NCBI GenBank assembly: GCA_900753095.1
Contig: CAADXT010000005.1
Coordinates: 1 to 27,730 of the forward strand
DNA: 27,730 nucleotides
Reading direction: 5' to 3'
From: Eggerthellaceae bacterium
GTDB taxonomy: Bacteria > Actinomycetota > Coriobacteriia > Coriobacteriales > Eggerthellaceae
Each line of letters opens with the position of its first letter. Position 1 is the stretch's first letter. The notes beneath the pieces were generated by a model that was not told the DNA's origin, did no database searches, and saw only the letters and a program-made list of their open reading frames with translations. Made by a program: the position numbers and the translations under genes. Positions 7,030-13,542 of this stretch are shown in pieces.

Positions 7030-7953
7030 ATGATAACCCTTTTGTTGATAGAAAAAATTGCGTCGCTGTTCCTGATCATGGCAGTTGGATTCGTGCTGGT
7101 GCGCCTCCATCTCCTGAAAACCGGGGACAGCAAAACGCTCTCCGTCCTGTCCGTATACGCCATCTGCCCGTGCGCTTTCATATCCGCCTCGCAGGTCGAT
7201 CTGACTCCGGAAGTGCTGCAAGGATTCTTGTTCGCACTTATCTGCTCAGCCGTCCTTCAGGTAGGGCAGATCGTGCTGGTGAAAATACTGGCGAAACCGC
7301 TTCACCTGTCCCCCATCGATCAGGCAGCAAGCGTTTTCTCGAACTGCGGCAACTTGATCATCCCTCTCGTCGGCTTCGTCTTGGGCGATGAATGGGTAGT
7401 CTACTCGCTTGCGTACATGACCGTTCAAAACATTCTGCTCTGGACGTACGGCAAAACCCTCATCAGCGAAAACCGTCACATCGACGTGGGCGCGGTGCTG
7501 TTCAACATCAACCTGCTGGTCATTGCCGCCAGCATCGTGCTTATGGTGCTCGGCATTAAGCTCGTTGAGCCTCTTAAAACCTTCGCCTACGACGTGGGCC
7601 AGATGATCGGCCCAGCGGCAATGTTGGTGACGGGCATGATCATCGGAGGCATGAATCTGCGCAAGATCGCAACCAGCAAGCGCGTCTGGCTCGTAACCTT
7701 CATCCGCCTGGTGCTGATCCCTGCCATCATCGTGCTTGTACTTAAGCTCAGCGGCATAGAATCCCTGGTACCCAACGGTCAATCAATCCTGCTCATTACG
7801 CTCCTTGCAACCATCACCCCATCCGCTTCGATGACGGTGCAATTGGCTCAAATTTACGAGAAGGACGCCCCGCATGCCAGCGCCATCAACGTGGTTACCA
7901 CGCTCTGTTGCATCGTCACGATGCCGATATGGGTAGCGCTGTTCATGGCTTAG
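7030..7953 (+). CDS. AEC-family (auxin efflux carrier type) transporter
   Basis: 307 residues, almost entirely hydrophobic, with about 10 predicted transmembrane segments in two halves, the layout of the AEC/membrane-transport family (PF03547). Typical features are the start (ITLLLIEKIASLFLIMAVGF), the FSNCGNLIIPLVGFVLG segment in the first half, and LLATITPSASMTVQLAQIYE in the second half. Bacterial members export or exchange organic acids such as malate or other anions; the substrate here is unknown. The start is the first ATG of the frame; its SD is weak. It follows the hydrolase gene by 143 nt, and the two may act on related compounds (inference). Confidence 0.88.
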   Translation: MITLLLIEKIASLFLIMAVGFVLVRLHLLKTGDSKTLSVLSVYAICPCAFISASQVDLTPEVLQGFLFALICSAVLQVGQIVLVKILAKPLHLSPIDQAASVFSNCGNLIIPLVGFVLGDEWVVYSLAYMTVQNILLWTYGKTLISENRHIDVGAVLFNINLLVIAASIVLMVLGIKLVEPLKTFAYDVGQMIGPAAMLVTGMIIGGMNLRKIATSKRVWLVTFIRLVLIPAIIVLVLKLSGIESLVPNGQSILLITLLATITPSASMTVQLAQIYEKDAPHASAINVVTTLCCIVTMPIWVALFMA

Positions 7954-8063
7954 CGATTCATCATCAAAAGCCCACCAAACCTGTTTTTCGGGTATCTTAG
8001 TTCGCCTTCAGAATGAAGATATACTTTTCTTTTGGTTCGATTCATTGATAAGGGGAGCATATC

Positions 8064-8930
8064 ATGCGTAATGGCGAAGGCCTTTCGATGGAGCAGGTGA
8101 TCGCGTTCATTGAGAATGCGCCAGCGAACATCTTTTTCAAAGACACCTCCTGTCGATACCGAGCAGTTTCCGAGGCTTGCGCCCTCATCAACGGGAAAGA
8201 AAACTTCGATATCATCGGAAAAACCGATGTCGAGATTTGGGCCGATCATGAAGTGGGCCAACGTTACTACGTAGACGACCTGCATATCCTGGAAACAGGA
8301 AAACCCAGCAAATGGATCGATGATTTCTCCAGTCCCGACAAGCCGTTCTTCATCGAGATCAGCAAAAAGCCCGCATACCTCAACAACGAGCTCATCGGTG
8401 TTGTGGGAATCGTCACTGATGTCACAGAACAAAAGCAAACGGAGCTCAAACTCGAGCGACTGAGCACCACCGATGAGCTGACCGGCTTGTACAACCGAAA
8501 CTACCTTGAGCAAGCTTCATCTGAAAAGTATTCCGAAGAGTACTACCCAATAGGAATCATCATCATGGACTGCAATCGTCTCAAGGAGACCAACGACACA
8601 CTTGGACACAGAGCAGGCGACGAGTTGCTTGCTCGAATCGCCAAGGCCATAAAGCAAAGCATTCCGTCAAACGCTTTAGCAGCGCGCCTTGGCGGCGATG
8701 AGTTCCTTGTTGCCACCACTCAGCGAGACGAAGAAGGCATCCAGCAGGTAATTGACGAAATAGAGCAACATTTTCACGATCTAAGCGATGAGACGTATAT
8801 CCTTGACGTTGCGCTGGGACATTCCGTAGCTACCAGCCCCAGCGAATCTCTGCATGCTGCATTCAGAGACGCCGATGCGAAAATGTATCAAGACAAGAAG
8901 CAAGCTCGCGTCGGATTCCATCGCGAATAG
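8064..8930 (+). CDS. PAS-GGDEF diguanylate cyclase
   Basis: 288 residues; ATG preceded by AAGGGGAG. Residues ~10-125 are a PAS sensor domain (IFFKDTSCRYRAVSEACALI ... GVVGIVTDVTEQKQTE, ending in the usual linker). Residues ~130-285 form a GGDEF domain: DELTGLYNRNYLE, MDCNRLKETNDTLGHRAGDE and an intact RLGGDEFLV (GGDEF at 210-214). The metal Asp, the NxxxD substrate region and GGDEF are all present, so it should make cyclic di-GMP from GTP. The residues before GGDEF (SNALAARL) lack the RxxD inhibitory site, so product feedback may be absent. No membrane segment is seen, so it is a cytoplasmic sensor. The ligand is unknown. Confidence 0.92.
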   Translation: MRNGEGLSMEQVIAFIENAPANIFFKDTSCRYRAVSEACALINGKENFDIIGKTDVEIWADHEVGQRYYVDDLHILETGKPSKWIDDFSSPDKPFFIEISKKPAYLNNELIGVVGIVTDVTEQKQTELKLERLSTTDELTGLYNRNYLEQASSEKYSEEYYPIGIIIMDCNRLKETNDTLGHRAGDELLARIAKAIKQSIPSNALAARLGGDEFLVATTQRDEEGIQQVIDEIEQHFHDLSDETYILDVALGHSVATSPSESLHAAFRDADAKMYQDKKQARVGFHRE

Positions 8931-8961
8931 CTTTCCTCATACAACTCCCCGCTCCCCCTCC

Positions 8962-9162
8962 TTTACCGTAGAAGGTTCCTGCACAGGCTGCAGGCTGCGC
9001 GCTAAACGTTGCCCCGTGGGCGCCATCCAAATACACGATGGCGAACCCACATGGGTCGCTTTCGAATGCGAGAAATGCCTACGATGCCAGCATTACTGCC
9101 CGCAATTCGCCATCCAACACGGCTCCCGAACTAAGGCCCATGGTCAGTATCACCATGCATAG
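8962..9162 (+). pseudogene. EFR1-type ferredoxin, C-terminal two-cluster fragment
   Basis: The frame reads FTVEGSCTGCRLRAKRCPVG, a short loop, then CEKCLRCQHYCPQFAIQHGS and a basic tail ending HGQYHHA before TAG. The two CxxC...CP motifs and the 'AIQxG...xYHH' ending match the 2x[4Fe-4S] C-terminus of EFR1-family flavodoxin-ferredoxin fusions. The ~180-residue flavodoxin-like N-terminal half is missing: the preceding sequence is the end of the GGDEF gene in another frame. No start codon with SD lies just upstream. It is most likely the tail left by a deletion that brought the GGDEF gene next to it. A short stand-alone ferredoxin is less likely. Confidence 0.6.
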
Positions 9163-9265
9163 TTTGTGCGCAACTAGGATCGTTCGACAATTTAACCAGC
9201 ATCTGCTTACGCGTAGGCGAACAGCCAAAACGTTGCTTATCGGCAGCAAGAATCAAGTGCAATAA

Positions 9266-9297
9266 CGTTTATGCTGCTCAACCATTAACCATAAACG
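9266..9297. repeat. Inverted repeat between convergent genes
   Basis: CGTTTATG and CATAAACG form an 8-bp inverted repeat with a 16-nt loop in the gap between the ferredoxin fragment and ybaN. It has no T tract on either side. It could be a weak bidirectional terminator. Confidence 0.3.
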
Positions 9298-9342
9298 CTA
9301 TCAACTGCCTGCAGGAATTGGCTCATTAGATAGAATCTTCGT

Positions 9343-9729
9343 CTATTCAGACGCCTTCGCAGAAGCAGTGGGAACGTGAAACCCAATAAGCCAAAACAAG
9401 AATACCGCCACGCAACCTAGAATAAGCCACACTGATGGACGAGCCACTGCAATTGCGCTTACCGCCATAACAGCATAGGAAAAGCCCAATATAGAGGCTT
9501 TCTTGCGAACGGGGATGCCCTCGCCTGAATTAATCGGCTCAACGTATGCTTTGTAAACCTTTGTTTTAAGCAGCCAATTGTTCAAGCGCTGCGAGCTACG
9601 GGAGAACAAGAAAGCAGCAGCAAGAAGAAACGGGGTCGTGGGCAATACGGGCAAAAACGCACCGGCAATGCCCAAGGCAACGCACAGGCAACCGACAGAG
9701 ACAAATACGGCTTTTTTAATAGGATTCAT
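9343..9729 (-). CDS. ybaN: YbaN/DUF454 family inner-membrane protein
   Basis: 128 residues, start ATG with AGGAG 5 nt upstream. It has the DUF454 (YbaN) pattern: an N-terminal membrane segment with LGIAGAFLPVLPTTPFLLAA, then FSRSSQRLNNWLLKTKVY and EGIPVRKKASIL, and two further membrane segments. Length is normal for the family, and the role is unknown. In the family it is often near haem or iron genes; here it follows the radical SAM gene by 87 nt on the same strand, so the two may be co-transcribed. Confidence 0.88.
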   Translation of the reverse strand: MNPIKKAVFVSVGCLCVALGIAGAFLPVLPTTPFLLAAAFLFSRSSQRLNNWLLKTKVYKAYVEPINSGEGIPVRKKASILGFSYAVMAVSAIAVARPSVWLILGCVAVFLFWLIGFHVPTASAKASE

Positions 9730-9816
9730 AATTACTCCTGCATTCTTAGTAGACCATTTAGCAAAAAATTATTTCTATAGCATCGGCAAGCGACAACAGT
9801 TGAGATAGTCAGACCC

Positions 9817-10809
9817 CTATCGGGCTCTTCTGCCCCAAGCGCAATAATCGTCCTGCTCCAGGATGTCTCCACCGTGGTAGTAGGCAGCTCGAGCACGGCA
9901 CCCACCGCAAACGGACCCATACTCGCAAACGCCGCATGAGCCCTTATAGGCCTGGGTGCGCAGCTTTTGGAAGATTGGGCTCGTACGCCAAATATCGTCG
10001 AAAGGCTGTTTGCGAACATCGCCCGCCTGTTCTTGCATATAGGCACAAGGACGCACAATGCCTTCGGTCCCTACCACGCAATAAGAAAGACCCGCCAGGC
10101 AACCTCGGCTGTAACGCGTTTCCACACCAATCTGGTCAGCTACGCGCATAAACTGCGGTGCGCATGTCGGCTTTACCTCTATGCCAACTTTTTGGCCTGT
10201 GCGCAAAAGATCGGCCAGAAGCTTTTCGTTCTGCTCAACGCCAATGATTTCATGGGTAATGTCAGCACCGCGGCCAACCGGCACCAGAAAAAACACCGAA
10301 TGGTTCATCGCCCCAAGCTGCTTCGCAAATCGGGTTATAGCGCAGACCTCGCCACGATTCCAATCGGTGACGGTCGTGTGGACTTGGAAGGGAAGCCCTA
10401 CTTCCCTGCATGCCCCAATCCCCGAAAGAGTAGCTTCGTAGGCACCCCGCACGCCACGAAAACTGTCGTGCTTTTCCCGATTAACGCTATCAATGCTGAT
10501 TCCCATGGCGCAAGCGCCTGAACTTTTCAAGCGCCGAGCAACCGATAGCGTTATCAACGTTCCGTTGCTTCCAAACACTGGATGAAGACCGCATGAAGCC
10601 GCATGCGCCACCAGCTCAAAGATGTCGTTTCGCAAAAGCGGTTCACCGCCGCTGAAAATCATGACCTTGAAACCAGCTCGAGCAATCTGGGAAATCATAG
10701 CTTTTGCTTCAAGGGTTGAAAGCTCACGTTCGTTGCACTCAGCAGCGTTCTGATAGCAGTGGGCGCATTTCAAATTGCAGCGATTAGTGGTCATCCACGA
10801 TACGATCAT
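9817..10809 (-). CDS. Radical SAM-SPASM protein, NirJ2/AhbD-like (haem or haem d1 type)
   Basis: 330 residues, ATG with AGGAG about 7 nt upstream. The start MIVSWMTTNRCNLKCAHCYQ carries the CxxxCxxC motif (C11, C15, C18) that binds the SAM-dependent [4Fe-4S] cluster. MIFSGGEPLLR (about 50-60) is the SAM-contact GGE motif. The C-terminal third has the SPASM cysteines (CLAGLSYC, RPCAYM, CGVCEYGSVCGGCRARA, DDYCAWG) for auxiliary clusters. The wording matches the proteins annotated as putative haem d1 biosynthesis NirJ2 and related AhbD, which decarboxylate porphyrin side chains. No other ahb/nir gene is in the window, so the substrate is open; peptide maturation is an alternative but no precursor peptide is seen. 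The promoter and its MerR-type operator are described separately. Confidence 0.88.
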   Translation of the reverse strand: MIVSWMTTNRCNLKCAHCYQNAAECNERELSTLEAKAMISQIARAGFKVMIFSGGEPLLRNDIFELVAHAASCGLHPVFGSNGTLITLSVARRLKSSGACAMGISIDSVNREKHDSFRGVRGAYEATLSGIGACREVGLPFQVHTTVTDWNRGEVCAITRFAKQLGAMNHSVFFLVPVGRGADITHEIIGVEQNEKLLADLLRTGQKVGIEVKPTCAPQFMRVADQIGVETRYSRGCLAGLSYCVVGTEGIVRPCAYMQEQAGDVRKQPFDDIWRTSPIFQKLRTQAYKGSCGVCEYGSVCGGCRARAAYYHGGDILEQDDYCAWGRRAR

Positions 10810-10814
10810 CGGCT

Positions 10815-10850
10815 TCTCCTTTCTCGCTTCTCTATTTGCGAGAAAGGAGA
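10815..10850. repeat. Perfect 13-bp inverted repeat over the radical SAM leader
   Basis: TCTCCTTTCTCGC and GCGAGAAAGGAGA pair perfectly with a 10-nt loop. One arm covers the SD of the radical SAM gene and the other reaches the -10 box (10848-10853). If transcription starts near 10841, most of the upstream arm is not transcribed, so this is more likely a DNA operator than an mRNA hairpin. Confidence 0.6.
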
Positions 10851-10878
10851 CTATCGAATGACGTCACGTCATCGTCAA
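10848..10878 (-). promoter_or_regulatory. MerR-type promoter of the radical SAM gene
   Basis: On the - strand TTGACG (10873-10878) and TAGTCT (10848-10853) are separated by 19 bp, the overlong spacer typical of MerR-activated promoters. The spacer holds the perfect palindrome ATGACG-TCA-CGTCAT (10858-10872). The same half-sites sit in the same place in the merR promoter. Confidence 0.7.
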
Positions 10879-10938
10879 CACAAAAAACGGCGAAGAGGAT
10901 CAGTGATTATGAAATGACCTCTAGCCGCAATTCTCCAA

Positions 10939-11667
10939 TCAACGAAGCTCTCCGTGATTTGAATACGCAAGGGCATCCTGGAGAAAGCTCAAAGTACGCC
11001 GTTGAATGCCAGCGTAAAAATCACGACCGTATTGTTTTGGACCGGTTTTACGCTGATTGGCTAAGCGTTTAAGCCCCGCCAGCGCATGGCTCATGCCCCC
11101 AAGCGCAGAAAAGCGAGCGGCAAGCTCCTGGGCTCTCTCATCCGTTACCAACGCTCCATCGTGCATCGCTTCAATGGTATCGCCCATCAATTCGTGCCAA
11201 GCGCGAACATCGTCCCTCGAAAGCTCGGGCGCAGGAGCGTTATCGGCAGATTCGCCGGCTAAAGCAAACCAAAGGGCGTTTTCCCGATCTTTTGCCGCGC
11301 CAACCGTATCTGCAAGCGCCTTCCAACTGGCATCTTCCCCTGATTCTATATGGTACTTCAATTCGTTAAGCGAATTCATCTCTCGAAGAATCTCGGCACT
11401 TTTCCGCTCAAGCTCTTCTTCTCTTTTTGAAAGCGCAGCCATTAGCTCATCCTGCGTTTCTTTGCTTTCGCTTTGTTGAATTTCAGACAGGGACAGACCT
11501 AAGTGCTTGAGCGTAACGATACGATACAAACGCTCTTCATCGGCCTCCGAATACAAGCGGAGATTTTGCTCGCCTTTGCATGTGGGATGAAGCAAGCCTC
11601 GCTGATCATAGTACTGAATGGTCCGAACTGTCAAACCTACTCGTGCGGCCAGTTCCCCGACCGTCAT
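10939..11667 (-). CDS. MerR-family transcriptional regulator
   Basis: 242 residues from the ATG at 11667. The N-terminus MTVGELAARVGLTVRTIQYY followed by DQRGLL is the MerR winged helix; NLRLYSEADEERLYRIVTLK and LGLSLSEI complete it. A long dimerisation coiled coil follows (KREEELERKSAEILREMNSL), then a helical C-terminal domain of about 120 residues that may bind a ligand (TipAS-like size; not proven). No cysteine pattern for metals is seen. The start is uncertain: no SD precedes 11667, and an in-frame ATG at 11730 adds 21 basic residues. A still earlier start at 11796 lies inside the promoter and is ruled out. It is the first gene before the radical SAM gene and probably activates both itself and that gene. 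Confidence 0.85.
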   Translation of the reverse strand: MTVGELAARVGLTVRTIQYYDQRGLLHPTCKGEQNLRLYSEADEERLYRIVTLKHLGLSLSEIQQSESKETQDELMAALSKREEELERKSAEILREMNSLNELKYHIESGEDASWKALADTVGAAKDRENALWFALAGESADNAPAPELSRDDVRAWHELMGDTIEAMHDGALVTDERAQELAARFSALGGMSHALAGLKRLANQRKTGPKQYGRDFYAGIQRRTLSFLQDALAYSNHGELR

Positions 11668-11755
11668 TAAACTACGATTACGCTCTTTGCTATGTTCCTT
11701 GCCTGATCGATTCACCAATTCACGCACCATTGACTCATGCCGGAAAAATACGTTT

Positions 11756-11786
11756 ATTTTGCACGATGACGCTACGTCGCTGTCAA
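11756..11786 (-). promoter_or_regulatory. MerR-type autoregulated promoter
   Basis: On the - strand TTGACA (11781-11786) and CAAAAT (11756-11761) are spaced 19 bp apart. The spacer contains GACG-TAG-CGTC, read on the + strand as ATGACGCTACGTCGC (11766-11780). This aligns with the site before the radical SAM gene, at exactly the same distance (15 bp) from the -35 box. Confidence 0.7.
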
Positions 11787-11796
11787 GGGCCAGCAC

Positions 11797-12009
11797 TCAC
11801 CTGGTCCTCTGCGCTATGAACAATCGCATGCTCCATTTCCATTGAGCTGGAGCACCGAACCGCACATCAAGAATCTCGAAGCAACTATTTGCCAAGGCAA
11901 GCATTACGTTGTATTCCCGTTTCGCGAAAATGCCCGAAAGTCGGCGAACGGCTGATAGAATGGGTTCATCTGAAACAAAACAGCAAGTCCCATGCCCAAG
12001 GAGGCAACT
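11797..12009. other. Divergent intergenic region, merR / isomerase
   Basis: About 210 bp. TAGAAT at about 11956 is a possible -10 for the + strand gene but has no good -35. TTGCCAAGGCAA (around 11890) has inverted 5-bp arms. Nothing else was recognised. Confidence 0.3.
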
Positions 12010-13437
12010 ATGCTCGTAGACACCAAGGCAAAAGTCGGTGTATTCTCCATCGCACTCGGCGCGTACCTGCCGCAGTTCCCGCAGCTGGTACCCGAGTTCG
12101 AGTCGCAGTACGCTGCATTCAAGGAAACGCTCCCCACCACGGTCGAGCTTATCGACGGCGGTATGGTAACCACCAAGGAGCAGGCTCAGGATGCAGGCGA
12201 TATCTTCCGCGCTGCCGACGTTGACCTGGTAATCCTTCAGATGCTCACCTACGCAACCAGCTACAACGTGCTCCCTGCCGTACGCGACCTGGATGTTCCC
12301 GTTGTGGTTGTGAACGTGCAGAAGAAGGCGCAGCCTGACTACTCCAACACCGATATCCCCATCTGGCTCGGCGAGCTGTATGCCTGCGGCGCTCCTGGCG
12401 AGGTGGTTGCCGACTTGAACCGTGCCGGCAAGCGCCATGCCGTTATCACCGGCGTTGTGGAAGGCGGCGACCCTGAGGTTGCCAAGCAGCTCGACGAATG
12501 GTGCCGCGCCGCACAGGTACGCCGTCGTCTTCGTCGCACCAACATCGCGCAGATCGGTCGCCCCTACCCCGGCATGATGGACCTCTACATCGACGAAACC
12601 AACCTCTACAACCGCCTGGGCCTCTACACCAAGCAGTTCGACTGGGAAAAGATGTGGGCCATCGCCGACAACATCGACAACCAGGCAGCAATCGACGCGA
12701 AGGCAGCCGAGATCATCGATACCTTCGACATCGAAGGCGGCGCAAAGGTATCCGACGAGCCCATCCAGGAAATGGCAAAATACGTTGTTGCCTTCGAGCA
12801 GTGGGTTAAGGACGAGGAAATCGGCCTGATTGCCAGCCATTACGACGGTTACGCGCAGGGCCAGGCGGGCGTACTCGATTCCATGCTCATTCCCGCATTC
12901 TCCATGCTCATCAAGCAGGGCACCGCATGCGCTGTTGAAGGCGACATGAAGGTTGCCGTTGCCATGAGCATCCTCAAGACCATCGCAGGCACGGGCCAGC
13001 TTTCCGAGATGTACTCCATCGACTTCCCCGAAGACGTAGTGATCATCGGCCACTCTGGCTCGGGCGATGCCGACATCTCCACCGCGAAGAAGCCTACCTT
13101 GAAGGTTGTTCCCGTGTTCCACGGCAAGACCGGCGGCGGTTACCTCACCCAGTTCTATCCCGGCCTGGGCACGGTTACCTATCTGGGCATCACGCAAGAC
13201 GGTGACGGAAACTTCAAGTTCGTTGTTGCCGAAGGCGAAAACGTTGAAGGCCCCATCTTCACATTCGGCGATACCAACATGCGCATGAAGTTCAGCATCG
13301 GCGCACGCGAGTTCATGAACCGTTGGAACGAAACCGGCCCGACGCATCACATGGCTGCTGCGCTGGGCAGCCACACCGACACCATCCTGAAGGTCGCAAA
13401 GATCCTGAACGTGCCGGTAGACGTCGTTTGCCGCTAA
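12010..13437 (+). CDS. L-arabinose/L-fucose isomerase-family protein
   Basis: 475 residues. ATG at 12010 was chosen over the one at 11992 because AAGGAGG ends 5 nt before it. The fold signature runs through the chain: KVGVFSIALGAYLPQFPQL, then DVDLVILQMLTYATSYNVLP, as in AraA, an acidic/His active-site region CAVEGDMKVAVAM ... DFPEDVVIIGHSGSGD, and a C-terminal GPTHHMAAALGSHTD like the His motif that closes the metal site. Such enzymes interconvert aldose and ketose sugars with Mn2+. No kinase, transporter or other arabinose/fucose gene is nearby, so the sugar is unknown and a role outside catabolism is possible. Strong codon bias and a strong terminator suggest good expression. Confidence 0.85.
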   Translation: MLVDTKAKVGVFSIALGAYLPQFPQLVPEFESQYAAFKETLPTTVELIDGGMVTTKEQAQDAGDIFRAADVDLVILQMLTYATSYNVLPAVRDLDVPVVVVNVQKKAQPDYSNTDIPIWLGELYACGAPGEVVADLNRAGKRHAVITGVVEGGDPEVAKQLDEWCRAAQVRRRLRRTNIAQIGRPYPGMMDLYIDETNLYNRLGLYTKQFDWEKMWAIADNIDNQAAIDAKAAEIIDTFDIEGGAKVSDEPIQEMAKYVVAFEQWVKDEEIGLIASHYDGYAQGQAGVLDSMLIPAFSMLIKQGTACAVEGDMKVAVAMSILKTIAGTGQLSEMYSIDFPEDVVIIGHSGSGDADISTAKKPTLKVVPVFHGKTGGGYLTQFYPGLGTVTYLGITQDGDGNFKFVVAEGENVEGPIFTFGDTNMRMKFSIGAREFMNRWNETGPTHHMAAALGSHTDTILKVAKILNVPVDVVCR

Positions 13438-13459
13438 GCAAACTACCTGCTTAAACGAG

Positions 13460-13489
13460 AAGAGGGAGCATATGCTCCCTCTTTTTTTT
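13460..13489 (+). terminator. Strong rho-independent terminator of the isomerase gene
   Basis: A perfect 24-nt palindrome (arms AAGAGGGAGCAT / ATGCTCCCTCTT) runs directly into eight T residues, 23 nt past the stop codon. Confidence 0.9.
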
Positions 13490-13495
13490 GCGCCT

Positions 13496-13534
13496 AAAAA
13501 ACGATGCCTAAAGGAACCGTCCCCTTTAGGCATC
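13496..13534 (-). terminator. Terminator of parC, built on an AAAGGAACCGTCCCCTTT-type hairpin
   Basis: A perfect 12-bp stem (GATGCCTAAAGG / CCTTTAGGCATC, 8-nt loop) is followed on the - strand by TTTTTT, just past the parC stop at 13543. The AAAGGAACCGTCCCCTTT core looks like a widespread short repeat rather than a gene-specific terminator (recalled, not searched). Confidence 0.8.
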
Positions 13535-13542
13535 TTGAAGCG

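Noticed and set aside
11797..13533. A 578-codon - strand frame opposite the isomerase gene
   Set aside because: It crosses a strong terminator and lies antisense to a gene with clear isomerase motifs; no SD or domain of its own.
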